Of a DNA stretch of 31,250 nucleotides, positions 12,005-20,334 are shown piece after piece (positions within the stretch are counted from its first letter, which is position 1; every line of letters starts with the position of its first letter). Position numbers and translations under genes: made by a program. Origin of the DNA: a virus; IMG/VR virus record IMGVR_UViG_3300046318_000150, positions 1 to 31,250 of that record; one strand, given 5' to 3'. The notes beneath the pieces are model-generated. The model was not told where the DNA came from, did no database searches, and worked only from the letters and a program-made list of their open reading frames with translations.

Positions 12005-14353
12005 TCAATTCTTGCCTAAGTTCGACATCGTGCTTGGCTTGGGCAATTCCTCTGCCATGCGGCGCAAGTCTGCCTTGTTGTATTTCTTAACCAAATCTGG
12101 CGCGACAAAGATATGCTTCTTGTTCACATAATCTTTCGAGTTGAGCCGGCCCATATCAACCCAGCCAGCTTCCTTCAGCGCGTGTAGCAGCGCCGCCTGT
12201 GGTATCTTCACGCCAGCAGGGACATTGATTGCCAGCGCGTCGCATATGCGATGGAAAGGCCCGCCGATGACACCGCTAGCAAACACGCCCGACTTCACCC
12301 GCATCATGTCTACCAGATAGCTTTCCGCGACGCTCATGCCATGCTCGACCATGTTCAGCTTCCATTCGGTCACTGGCGGCGCAGCGGCAGGGTTGAACCG
12401 CGACACGTCACGCTGCCACAGCCAAGCGGCGCACTTCTCATAGCCGCCCGCCTTATACCAGTTCCACAGCTTATCAGCGGCGGCTGGCGTCATACGCGGC
12501 GCGTGCGTCCACACGCAGAACCAACGCCTGTCCTGCGTCGGCAGCGTGATAGGCAGCGGATCGTTGGTATATGCAATCACCATCAGGCGGTTGACCAACT
12601 CATAGGGGTGCATACCCTTGCGGTTGACTGTCAGCGTCTCAGGCGGCGCAGCGATGAGCGGCTTCAGCTTGTTCGCCATCGCCCGACGTTCGCGTGCCTC
12701 TGGCTCCTTTAGCTCGTTCAGGATGACGACTTCAGCCTCCAGCGAGTAACCCCATTGGCTGTCCAAGCCGCCCGCCTCAATGACTGACCTGTTGCGCCAG
12801 TGCTGACCGCCCAGCGCCCACAGGAACGGCTGGAACATACTATCCTTACCAACGCCTTCATCGCCGCCGATCAGGATGGCATGGTTAATCTTGACGTTGG
12901 GATGCTGTATCTTGAACGCCATAGCGTTAAGGATGTGGTCTAGCTCTTCATCATCCGCGACCAGATTGCGGCAATGCTGTAGCCACGGCTCAACGTCATG
13001 GTCTGCAATCTTGTCGCTACCCGACACGTCAGGGCGTGCGTCTGTCCAGCGGTTGCCGTAGACCAACCCGTCGCGCGTCACCAGCACGTCATCGCCAGCG
13101 GCGAACGTCACGGCGGACAGCGCAGGCGCGCCGCGGTCTTGCCGGCGCTCATCAAAATAGATGGACGACTGTATGCGCTGCGTCTTCTTGTGGATGGAGC
13201 GACAGTCAACGTGACGGAACAGGGCGTTGAAGACGTTGCGCGCTATCTCTTGGCGCGTCACCATGTCAAAATAGCAGTCATCGGACTGTATATAGGCGAA
13301 ACGCTCGAACCATTCGTTTTGTTCCAGCCGTCCGGCTTCTTTTTTCTCGACCTCACGCACGCGCGCTGCGGCTTCGTCAGGGAACGCTTCGGTTGGCGCT
13401 ATCTTGTCCATCATTGACGCCATGCGCTCCGCGATTAGTTCGTCACGCAAGCCGGGCGTTACCTTCGGGCCGCCTTCATTGGCTACCCAATCAAGAAAGG
13501 TGCGGCTGTCTAGGTCTTGGCAATGCCCATGATAGCAGCAGAACGAACGATCCAGCGGCTTGTAGCGCGCCTCGATCATGCCGTCGCTGTGTTGCTCATG
13601 GTTAGGGCAGACAATGCCGCACCAGCCGTCAGCGTTAGGTGCGCTCAGGACTAGATTGTTTTCGCTTAACCATGTCAGGACGTTATCCATCCCGCTGTCG
13701 CGCAGATGCACGGCTTTATACTCCGCTGTGTCGCCTTCCTCTGGCGTAACGCCCAGCGCCGCGCAGATTTCGGGCAGCGTATACTCACGCTCAGGGTGGA
13801 ACTCGACCAGCCGCGCAGGGAAGTTGTTGCGTCCGCGCTTCAGGTTGACGCTGCCGGGGATACGGCAGTTGCGGACGGCGTTAGTCGCGCCCGGATCGGT
13901 GTAGCCCGCATCGGCAATTGCCTTGATGGCGGCGCAGAAGTCGCCCTTGCGCGGCTGTTCGCTGAATGCGTAACCCCACTGGAACGAACCTTCGCTGGTT
14001 TCCAGCACCCATGTCGGCGCAAGCGGCGGCTCTTTCGACTTCGTGCCAACGTCGTCCAGCATCATAAACAGCACATACTCGACGTTGCTGGACTTGGCGG
14101 CTGGCTTGCCGTCTACAAAGCGGTCAACGATGAACGAGCCTGTGTTGACATACCATGCCTCGCCTTCTTTCATGCGGGTCTTTTCTGGCAGGAACGCAGG
14201 GAACGTCGCCTTCGGGACGCCGTCTGCGTGATAAATCAAGTTGCCGTCGCTGTCGTGCTGCGGCTTCTGCCGCACAACAAGGGCTGTCTCGCCGACGTTG
14301 TCCGTCGCCAAGCCAGTTATATACTCTATAAACTTCGTGCGATCCTCACTCAT
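12005..14353 (-). CDS. Primase-helicase (RepB-like primase plus DUF5906-type helicase)
   Basis: I chose ATG 14353 (GGAG upstream, 11 nt after the polymerase stop), giving 782 residues. An N-terminal region (residues ~90-200) has MLDDVG (Asp100/101) and NAVRNCRIPGSVNLK, matching the style of RepB/archaeo-eukaryotic-type primase domains. A Cys/His-rich segment follows (C245, C249, H252, H255, C272/C273, H275, H277, C278). The SF3-like helicase domain has Walker A GGDEGVGKDS (496-505, Lys503), a VVILNE segment ending in Glu547 and TQDRRWF (607-612), typical of DUF5906. It would prime and unwind at the fork with the adjacent polymerase. Whether it is a true primase is inferred. Confidence 0.82.
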   Translation of the reverse strand: MSEDRTKFIEYITGLATDNVGETALVVRQKPQHDSDGNLIYHADGVPKATFPAFLPEKTRMKEGEAWYVNTGSFIVDRFVDGKPAAKSSNVEYVLFMMLDDVGTKSKEPPLAPTWVLETSEGSFQWGYAFSEQPRKGDFCAAIKAIADAGYTDPGATNAVRNCRIPGSVNLKRGRNNFPARLVEFHPEREYTLPEICAALGVTPEEGDTAEYKAVHLRDSGMDNVLTWLSENNLVLSAPNADGWCGIVCPNHEQHSDGMIEARYKPLDRSFCCYHGHCQDLDSRTFLDWVANEGGPKVTPGLRDELIAERMASMMDKIAPTEAFPDEAAARVREVEKKEAGRLEQNEWFERFAYIQSDDCYFDMVTRQEIARNVFNALFRHVDCRSIHKKTQRIQSSIYFDERRQDRGAPALSAVTFAAGDDVLVTRDGLVYGNRWTDARPDVSGSDKIADHDVEPWLQHCRNLVADDEELDHILNAMAFKIQHPNVKINHAILIGGDEGVGKDSMFQPFLWALGGQHWRNRSVIEAGGLDSQWGYSLEAEVVILNELKEPEARERRAMANKLKPLIAAPPETLTVNRKGMHPYELVNRLMVIAYTNDPLPITLPTQDRRWFCVWTHAPRMTPAAADKLWNWYKAGGYEKCAAWLWQRDVSRFNPAAAPPVTEWKLNMVEHGMSVAESYLVDMMRVKSGVFASGVIGGPFHRICDALAINVPAGVKIPQAALLHALKEAGWVDMGRLNSKDYVNKKHIFVAPDLVKKYNKADLRRMAEELPKPSTMSNLGKN

Positions 14354-14364
14354 CGCTTGCTCCT

Positions 14365-16320
14365 TTACTTGCCGTATCGTTCCATAATTGCCACTTCTGC
14401 GTTCAGGGGTAAACCCGACGCCCAAGGTGGCGGCTCACACATAATCCGCACCAGCCGCTCTGCTGCGGCCTCTGCATCATCTTCTGGCACTTCCAAGACG
14501 ATTTCATCGTGGATGTGCAGCACTACGTTGTCCAACCGACGCAAGGCGTGGCGCAGCAAGTCGTTAGCAACAGCCTGCGTGATGTTCTCACACGCCAGAC
14601 CGCGCCACAGCCGCGCCCTTGGCCATTCCTTAGCGTCTGCGGCTGGCTTCCATGAAGCCTTGGCATAGGTCAGGTTGCCTTCCTCGTCGAAACGGGCGAA
14701 AGGATAACATAGCACACGGCCAGACGGAAGAGCATACCAAAGATGCAGTCCGTCAAATAAATATGTGACGCGGCCAATGGTGAACTCACGGCCCTTGTTA
14801 CGCATGGCGCGCATATAGGTTTCTTCAAGGCCAGACCAGTAAGGCACGGCCCATTTGTTAGCCCTGCGCCATGCGTCCACCATGCGCTTTGCATCGCTCT
14901 CCGACATCATCAGGCCGTAGATGCGGCCCATGCTGGCGAAAGCCCCTACACCACCGGCGAAGCCGCACGCCAACTCTTGAACCTTACCGATCTGGCGCTG
15001 GTCTTTGTCAACGTCGTCATAGCCGACATGGAATGTCGCCATAGCGTTGTGCTTGTATACGTCCTCACCTTTGGCGAAGATGTCCAGCTTGTTCGCGCCG
15101 AAGATGCTGTTGGACGCCCACGGCGTCACCCGCGCTTCAATGGCAGCCCAATCGGCGACGACCAGCCGCTTGCCTTTGTCGGCCATCAGCGCAGGGCGTA
15201 GCATACCCTTCAGCACGTCCGTCACACGGCGACCATGTTCAGGAACGATGCTGTGGCCGCGCACCATAGCCTGCCGCACTAATGCAGGGTCGGCGGCGCA
15301 CTTTCTTGGGAAGTTATGGACCTGAAGCCCAAACGATGAAGCGCGTCCAGTAGCACTGCCTCCAGCAAATACGAACGCTCCTCTAACGCGAAAATCTTCC
15401 TCATCAGCAAGCGCCGCCGCACGTTGGAACTTTGCAACGGACGATGCCCACAGATCGTCCGCGCACTGGATGACTTCTGCAACTTCCGCCGGGACTTCAT
15501 CTGGGTTCTCCTCTGCCAATACGAGTAAGTTGGCGCGCACGTTCTTGTCAATGGACAGCTTCTCGACGCCATCCTTCATCACGGTCGCCAGATCAAGCGC
15601 CTGTGGCCCTACCCTAGCTAACACCCAATCCTTCATCTTCGGGCTGCGGACGGACTTAATCTCGCCGTGCGTTACTTCCGCGACAATAGACTGTATCTCA
15701 GCCAATTCAGTCTCAGCGTAGCGCACCGCCGCCTGTGCCAGCGGCCTGTCAAGCAGGACGCCGCGGTCGTTGATGCGCTCGTTGGTGTGGTAGTCGGCCA
15801 ACTCATCAGCCGACAGCGGACGCTGCGCCTGCGCGATAGCGCGCATGGCACGGACATCCTGTTCGCAATAGTCCACCATTTCCTGCATCAGCGCCGCGTC
15901 TTCACGGAACGTGCCGTCGGACTGCGGGATAGACAATGCGCGGATCAGTTGTCCGCCGCGATGGTCTTTCTTCATGGTAGCGCCAGCGAAGCGGCCCACA
16001 TCCTCAAGGCTGCCCGGCGCACAGTTGGCGCGGGCCTGCGCTGCGGTGCAGTAGAACTGCTCCAGCTTGAACTCGACCTGAAGGACATACCAGAATATCA
16101 GGCGTTCGAACGCTGCGTTGTGCGCGTATACCAGCCCCTTGTGGTCTTTGACGGCCTGCGGGAAAGGCTCACCGGGGAGCCACGTCCGCACATCTTCGTC
16201 ATCAAATGCGTATGACATGCACAGCACGTCGGTGCTGGCGTCCTGCGCGTAATTATACACGCCGCGGCTGCGAAGGTCGCAACGGCTGCGCGTCTCAAAG
16301 TCAACCCAAAGTTTAGACAT
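14365..16320 (-). CDS. DNA polymerase, family A, with 3'-5' exonuclease domain
   Basis: I chose ATG 16320 (MSKLWVDFET), giving 651 residues; longer forms from 16377 lack support. The exonuclease domain shows Asp7/Glu9 in VDFET, AHNAAFER (66-73) and YCEQDVRAM (151-159) with Asp155. The polymerase domain shows motif A VADWAAIEAR (Asp390, Glu395), motif B RQIGKVQELACGFAGG (442-457, Lys446), and motif C HIHDE (602-606) with the catalytic Asp605. There is no 5'-3' exonuclease domain. This is the phage replicase, next to the primase-helicase. All catalytic positions I can check look intact. Confidence 0.94.
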   Translation of the reverse strand: MSKLWVDFETRSRCDLRSRGVYNYAQDASTDVLCMSYAFDDEDVRTWLPGEPFPQAVKDHKGLVYAHNAAFERLIFWYVLQVEFKLEQFYCTAAQARANCAPGSLEDVGRFAGATMKKDHRGGQLIRALSIPQSDGTFREDAALMQEMVDYCEQDVRAMRAIAQAQRPLSADELADYHTNERINDRGVLLDRPLAQAAVRYAETELAEIQSIVAEVTHGEIKSVRSPKMKDWVLARVGPQALDLATVMKDGVEKLSIDKNVRANLLVLAEENPDEVPAEVAEVIQCADDLWASSVAKFQRAAALADEEDFRVRGAFVFAGGSATGRASSFGLQVHNFPRKCAADPALVRQAMVRGHSIVPEHGRRVTDVLKGMLRPALMADKGKRLVVADWAAIEARVTPWASNSIFGANKLDIFAKGEDVYKHNAMATFHVGYDDVDKDQRQIGKVQELACGFAGGVGAFASMGRIYGLMMSESDAKRMVDAWRRANKWAVPYWSGLEETYMRAMRNKGREFTIGRVTYLFDGLHLWYALPSGRVLCYPFARFDEEGNLTYAKASWKPAADAKEWPRARLWRGLACENITQAVANDLLRHALRRLDNVVLHIHDEIVLEVPEDDAEAAAERLVRIMCEPPPWASGLPLNAEVAIMERYGK

Positions 16321-16381
16321 AGAAGTTCTCACTCTTCCGCTACTCGCCGGGACGCCAAGACGCCCCGGCTTTCGCACCCTG

Positions 16382-17044
16382 TTATACTACGCGACGACGA
16401 CGACGCGCACCATCAGCGGCTTCAGGTTCAGCGGCGACTTCCAACTCCGCGTCCTCTGCTTCTTCAACCGAAGCGGTATCCATTGACACCCAATCAACGA
16501 TGTCGAAGATAGGCGTATAGATGCGCCCATAGGTCTTGTGCTGGTAATGCTCTGACGATAGCGAGAGCAAAGGCACAGGCTTATTCTGGTCTTTGTCCAC
16601 CTGATCGGCAATGGCAACCGCCAAAGCCTGCACTGCGCGCTTGCCGCCGACTGATGTAGCCGTGAAGCGTGCCTGCATGTCCTTGTCTTCACCGTTCGTG
16701 CAAACCAGCATCATGCCGACTTGCATTTCCCAGCCGCGTTCCGCACCTGATGGTGCAGGGTCAAGCTGCGGCAGTGGCTCTGACACCGGCACCAGCTTTT
16801 CAGCCAGCACTTCGCCTTTGCCCCATGCGATGTAGCCATGCACGAACGAGAACGGATTGGCTGCCCACAGGCTACCGTCTTCGACTTCGGTCTGGTCTGC
16901 ACCGAAAACCCAATGGCCTGTCTTGTCCATCTTCAGGATGACTGTGCCGCCCGGCGCAACTTCCGATTGGATGGAACGCAACGCGCCGGAGAGTGATTGA
17001 ACGGACGGCAAGTTAGCGCCGCCAAAAGTAGTGATATTAGACAT
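16382..17044 (-). CDS. Conserved replication-module protein, possible SSB-like (220 aa)
   Basis: ATG 17044 follows an AAAGG site. The protein begins MSNITTFGGANLPSV, includes WVFGADQTEVEDGS and RGWEMQVGMMLVC with a KRAVQALAVAI helix, then YGRIYTPIFDIVDWVSMD. I recall such proteins between the polymerase and DUF2800 nuclease genes of environmental podoviruses without a named function. The C-terminus is acidic (EEAEDAELEVAAEPEAA) and ends with five Arg before VV. An acidic tail is a hallmark of single-stranded DNA-binding proteins, so an SSB-like role is a reasonable guess, but the basic end is atypical. Confidence 0.65.
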   Translation of the reverse strand: MSNITTFGGANLPSVQSLSGALRSIQSEVAPGGTVILKMDKTGHWVFGADQTEVEDGSLWAANPFSFVHGYIAWGKGEVLAEKLVPVSEPLPQLDPAPSGAERGWEMQVGMMLVCTNGEDKDMQARFTATSVGGKRAVQALAVAIADQVDKDQNKPVPLLSLSSEHYQHKTYGRIYTPIFDIVDWVSMDTASVEEAEDAELEVAAEPEAADGARRRRRVV

Positions 17045-17062
17045 TGTATTGTACCTTTCTGT

Positions 17063-18184
17063 TTACTGGATTTTAGACATAGCTTTGGTAAGCGTCTGTC
17101 CGATTTGCAAAACCGCTGGCCGGGGGTCATTTTCCGGCGCAAGGGTAGAGCCACTGGAGACGGCGACAATTAAGTCCGCCGGCAATTCTATTTTGGCTTT
17201 CTTCAAAACCTTTTCCGCTTGGGCTGGTGACAGCGGCTTGGGTTCACCCCATGCTTCTACACCGACGCCGGTCAGGAATGCTACAGCCTTATCTTCATTT
17301 GTCCACTGTCTTGTGGCGCGCTTGTTGACCAGCTTCCAGCCGGGGACTTTCTGCCCCTCTTCCAGAAGCCCATGCGCCAACTGCTGCAAGTCCTTAATGA
17401 ACCCTTCAATCAGCGGCGCTTGTTCCAGATAGTGTGCGATCTGTTCGACCGGCAACGCTTCCAGCTTGGCCTTCAGCGCACGGTCAACAGCGCCTGTCAT
17501 AATAGGACAGACGGGCTTGGCCGCACACCACTTGCAATGGTCGCCCGACGCCAACGGCGCGTCTGGCCGCGCAGCAATCTTGACGGCAGCGGCAAGTTCT
17601 TTCTCGAACGCGTCAACGCGGGCAAGGTCTGTCACCCAACGCTTGACGTAGGGCGGCTGGACAATGATTAGTTCGACTTCTTTTGCGTCTTTGAAAGCCC
17701 ACGACGTTTCCGCAGTGCGTTTAGCCGCCGCAGCGTAGAAGAGTAGCTGGCTGTTTTCCTCGACTTCGACAGCCACACCATCGCCAAACTTCCAATCCAG
17801 AACAATCGCTCGGTCACCAATGCGACCAAGAAGATCGGTAGAACCAAAAACGTCAGGCAGAAAATCACCAAAACCAACCCGGCTTTCAACCGCATATTCC
17901 ATCTCCCCCTTGGGGTCTATCTCGTCCAGCGCACGCAGCGCCGGTATCAGCTTGTCATCGACCAACGCTTCGGTCAGCACGGTCTTTTCGTATGTCGTGC
18001 CGACCAAACTGTACGGGTCAAGGTCGCTCTCTAATATAGACGCGATGGTGTCGTGTAGGAGCGTGCCTTCGTCGGCGTAGCTGCTGCTGGGCTTTGGCGG
18101 TACGGTGTCCACCAGCGCCACGCTGCCGGGGCAGGCGATGACGCGCTTGGCGGTCGAACCGCCGACTATCTTACTATGCTGCAT
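17063..18184 (-). CDS. DUF2800-type PD-(D/E)XK nuclease with iron-sulfur cysteines
   Basis: This 373-residue protein has the RecB/Cas4-like nuclease order: EGTLLH with His44, GSTD with Asp117, a VLDWKFG core (Asp130, Lys132), and NSQLLFYA with Gln146/Tyr150. Four cysteines (Cys18 in ACPG, and Cys217, Cys220, Cys226 in CKWCAAKPVC) are spaced as in Fe-S cluster nucleases of the Cas4/AddB type. Phage DUF2800 proteins are presumed exonucleases for recombination, DNA end processing or host DNA breakdown. It is the first gene of the leftward replication operon, with AGGTAAG before the start. Confidence 0.85.
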   Translation of the reverse strand: MQHSKIVGGSTAKRVIACPGSVALVDTVPPKPSSSYADEGTLLHDTIASILESDLDPYSLVGTTYEKTVLTEALVDDKLIPALRALDEIDPKGEMEYAVESRVGFGDFLPDVFGSTDLLGRIGDRAIVLDWKFGDGVAVEVEENSQLLFYAAAAKRTAETSWAFKDAKEVELIIVQPPYVKRWVTDLARVDAFEKELAAAVKIAARPDAPLASGDHCKWCAAKPVCPIMTGAVDRALKAKLEALPVEQIAHYLEQAPLIEGFIKDLQQLAHGLLEEGQKVPGWKLVNKRATRQWTNEDKAVAFLTGVGVEAWGEPKPLSPAQAEKVLKKAKIELPADLIVAVSSGSTLAPENDPRPAVLQIGQTLTKAMSKIQ

Positions 18185-18227
18185 ATCTTACCTCACTCTA
18201 TTGTTTGAGCGGCCAGCATACAGACAA

Positions 18228-18265
18228 CAAAATTTGATGCAAGCCTTGAAATGCAAAAAATTTTG
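18228..18265. promoter_or_regulatory. Inverted repeat in the divergent promoter region (operator candidate)
   Basis: CAAAATTTGATGCA (18228-18241) and TGCAAAAAATTTTG (18252-18265) are inverted copies matching at 12 of 14 positions around a 10-nt centre. It lies in the 96-nt gap between the divergent nuclease genes (starts 18184 and 18281), where promoters for both must sit. No clear -35/-10 pair could be assigned. A dimeric regulator binding there could control both operons at once. Confidence 0.5.
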
Positions 18266-18280
18266 TAGTAGCCCTTCGCC

Positions 18281-18556
18281 ATGACTGAGAAAGAGATAGA
18301 GCGGTATTTCTGCAAACGCGTGCGGGCGTTGGGCGGCTATGCCTACAAGTTCCGCAGCGTTACGCAGATCGGTGTGGCCGACCGCATCGCCTGTATGCCC
18401 AACGGTGAGGCTTGGTTCATCGAACTGAAGAAACCCGGCGGGCGTCTGTCTGCGTTGCAGCGTATCTTTGCCGATGAAATGACGCACACCAAGCAGCATT
18501 ACGCGTGCCTGTGGTCAGTAGAGGATGTGGACGCATGGCTCAAACGCTTCAGCTAA
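18281..18556 (+). CDS. VRR-NUC domain nuclease
   Basis: The 91-residue product is a minimal VRR-NUC nuclease: GVADRIA with Asp34, WFIELKKPGGRLSALQ with Glu48, Lys50 and Gln60. Stand-alone VRR-NUC proteins occur often in phages next to a SNF2-like helicase, as here, and are thought to cut branched DNA. The start has no strong ribosome binding site. The next gene starts 22 nt before its end, in another frame. Confidence 0.9.
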   Translation: MTEKEIERYFCKRVRALGGYAYKFRSVTQIGVADRIACMPNGEAWFIELKKPGGRLSALQRIFADEMTHTKQHYACLWSVEDVDAWLKRFS

Positions 18557-19848
18557 GGCCATATCAGCAGGAAGCCGCGACGTTCCTGTACGAGCGCGAC
18601 CGCGCCATGATCCTTGCGCCTGTCGGCGCGGGCAAGACTGCCATTACTTTGACGGCGATGGATGAGATGCTGCGCGACGGCTACGTCAAACGCTGGCTGG
18701 TGGTAGCGCCGAAGCGTGTCTGCACGGATGTGTGGCCGGTGGAAGCGCCGAAATGGTCTGGCGTCGTCCCTGCTCTGGCTGTCGGCACGCCAGTGCAAAG
18801 GGTGGATGCGTTGCAGAGCGACGCCAGTGTGGTCGTCATTAACTATGATAACTTAGATAAGCTAGATGATTTATCCAGCTTCGACGGAATTGTGTTCGAC
18901 GAACTGACGCGGCTGAAGAACCCCAGCGGCAAACGCTTCAAGTCGCTGGAAAAGCTGCTGGCTAACGTCAAGGTGCGCTGGGGTCTGACCGGCTCGTTCA
19001 CGTCGAACGGGCTGGAGGATGTCTTTGGCCAGTGCAAGATCATTGACCAAGGGTTGTTGGGCCGCGCCAAGGGCGCGTTCATGCAGCAGTATTTCATCTG
19101 CACCAACCGCGACTTCGGCCAGTGGGTTCCGGCAGCCGGCGCGCTTGAGCAAGTCATGCAGCGCATCCGCCCTGCGACGTTTGTGCTGGAGCCGGGTGAG
19201 TACAAGGACAAGCTGCCGCCATGCCATGTCACGGAGGTGCGCGTCGCGCTGGACGACCGCAAGCCATACGACAAAATGAAGCGTGAGTATGTCGTGCGCT
19301 TCGGCGACGACCAGATCGTAGCGCAGAACGCCGCGTCGGTGACGACCAAGCTGCAACAGATGGCGTCGGGCTTTGTCTACAACCGCGACGCAGGCACGCC
19401 GTCCATCTGGTTCAGCGGCCACAAGTTCGACCGGCTGGAAGAACTGCTGGCGGAGAACCAGCGGGCCAACACCATCATCGCCTACACCTATCAGGAAGAA
19501 TTGGCAGAACTAAAGCGCCGCTTCCCGCACGCGCAGACGATGGACGACGACAACGTCATCGAACGCTGGAACCGCGGCGAAGTCGAACTGCTGTTGGCGC
19601 ATCCTAAGTCGGCGGGGCATGGATTGAACCTACAGCACGGCGGATGCCACATGGTGTTTCTGTCGCTGCCGTGGTCGCTGGAGTTGTACGAGCAGACGGT
19701 CGGGCGCCTGCACCGCAGCGGTCAGACAAAGGATGTCTGGGTCTATGTGATGCTGACCGAAAAGAGTATTGACGAACGCATATGGGCGGCGCTGCACGAC
19801 AAGCGTGCGGTGTCCGACATAGCTTTATTGGAGTTGAAAAATGAGTAA
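18535..19848 (+). CDS. SNF2/DEAD-type helicase
   Basis: ATG 18535 gives 437 residues. Motifs in order are Q-rich RPYQQEA (8-14), Walker A PVGAGKT (29-35), DELT (Asp122/Glu123) as motif II, LTGS (151-154) as motif III, and QTVGRLHRSGQ as the arginine-finger motif VI of SF2 enzymes. The order and the HRSGQ element place it with SNF2-like phage helicases. It likely remodels DNA with the neighbouring VRR-NUC nuclease, for example at replication forks or recombination joints. An earlier in-frame start (18505) lies deeper in the nuclease gene and is less likely. Confidence 0.9.
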   Translation: MAQTLQLRPYQQEAATFLYERDRAMILAPVGAGKTAITLTAMDEMLRDGYVKRWLVVAPKRVCTDVWPVEAPKWSGVVPALAVGTPVQRVDALQSDASVVVINYDNLDKLDDLSSFDGIVFDELTRLKNPSGKRFKSLEKLLANVKVRWGLTGSFTSNGLEDVFGQCKIIDQGLLGRAKGAFMQQYFICTNRDFGQWVPAAGALEQVMQRIRPATFVLEPGEYKDKLPPCHVTEVRVALDDRKPYDKMKREYVVRFGDDQIVAQNAASVTTKLQQMASGFVYNRDAGTPSIWFSGHKFDRLEELLAENQRANTIIAYTYQEELAELKRRFPHAQTMDDDNVIERWNRGEVELLLAHPKSAGHGLNLQHGGCHMVFLSLPWSLELYEQTVGRLHRSGQTKDVWVYVMLTEKSIDERIWAALHDKRAVSDIALLELKNE

Positions 19849-20032
19849 ACTAAACTGGCGGTCGATGATTGCCGTGCTGTCCGACCTTACGGAAGACGAA
19901 CTGAAGGCGGCGCTGGACGCTGAACTGAAGACGCACAAGCGGCCAGCCCTCGCACGGCGATTGCACCAGCGGTACTCTGCGCTGCGGACGGCGCGGGAGC
20001 GCGACGAACTTTTGAAAGGGCTGAAGAAATGA
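19841..20032 (+). CDS. Small helical protein after the helicase (63 aa)
   Basis: Start overlaps the helicase end by 8 nt. The product is fully helical: TEDELKAALDAELKTHKRP, a RRLHQRYSALRTARERDEL segment and a basic KGLKK end. Similar short proteins with a DLTEDEL...RLHQRYSALR pattern occur in phage replication modules. Function unknown; position suggests an accessory to the helicase. Confidence 0.68.
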   Translation: MSKLNWRSMIAVLSDLTEDELKAALDAELKTHKRPALARRLHQRYSALRTARERDELLKGLKK

Positions 20033-20160
20033 CAGACCATGCAGCGGCAACCGCTGAAGCGCTGGAAATGGTGATTGCCATGCTCAAGGCAGGGCAATCA
20101 CCTGAAGACTTAGGCCCGATGGTTATACTAATCGGGCGTATGATGGCTAGGCGAACCTAA
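20029..20160 (+). CDS. Small protein (43 aa)
   Basis: The ATG overlaps the previous stop (ATGA). It has two short helices (AEALEMVIAMLKAGQSPEDL and MVILIGRMMARRT, quoted separately). Its stop overlaps the stop of the convergent membrane gene by 3 nt, and no clear terminator lies between. No family recognised. Confidence 0.55.
   Translation: MTDHAAATAEALEMVIAMLKAGQSPEDLGPMVILIGRMMARRT
20114..20137. other. Hairpin at the convergent junction
   Basis: GCCCGAT and ATCGGGC form a perfect 7-bp stem with a 10-nt loop inside the coding end of the gene at 20029-20160. Neither side has a T-run, so it is at best a weak terminator. It is the only hairpin I saw between the two converging operons. Confidence 0.3.
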
Positions 20161-20324
20161 GCGAGATATTGCGACAGCGCCGTAGCTGCCGCGCCGATGA
20201 TGGCAAGCGCACCAGCCAGCTTGGCTTTCCAACCAAGGGGCGCTTTCGGTGCGTCAGTCATCGGCAGGATTTTGCCGGCGACTTCTTTCACGGCAATCTT
20301 CGTGATGAGGTTCTTCAAGTTCAT
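20157..20324 (-). CDS. Small membrane protein of the lysis cassette (55 aa)
   Basis: ATG 20324 follows an AAGGAG site (upstream in-frame start at 20351 rejected). A hydrophobic C-terminal helix (AKLAGALAIIGAAATALSQYLA) of about 20 residues follows a basic and amphipathic N-terminus. It is the last gene of the leftward unit and lies just downstream of the endolysin, so a holin or lysis accessory role is possible. Many phages carry a GWKAK...ALA-type small membrane protein next to their lysin. Not demonstrated here. Confidence 0.6.
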   Translation of the reverse strand: MNLKNLITKIAVKEVAGKILPMTDAPKAPLGWKAKLAGALAIIGAAATALSQYLA

Positions 20325-20334
20325 GTTACTCTCC

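Noticed and set aside
13706-14668. 320-residue rightward open frame antisense to primase-helicase and polymerase
   Set aside because: It crosses two strongly supported genes; no ribosome site and no recognisable domains.
20114-20137. Hairpin as the terminator of the converging operons
   Set aside because: The stem is only 7 bp, lies in coding DNA and lacks a T-run on either side, so I list it only as a hairpin.
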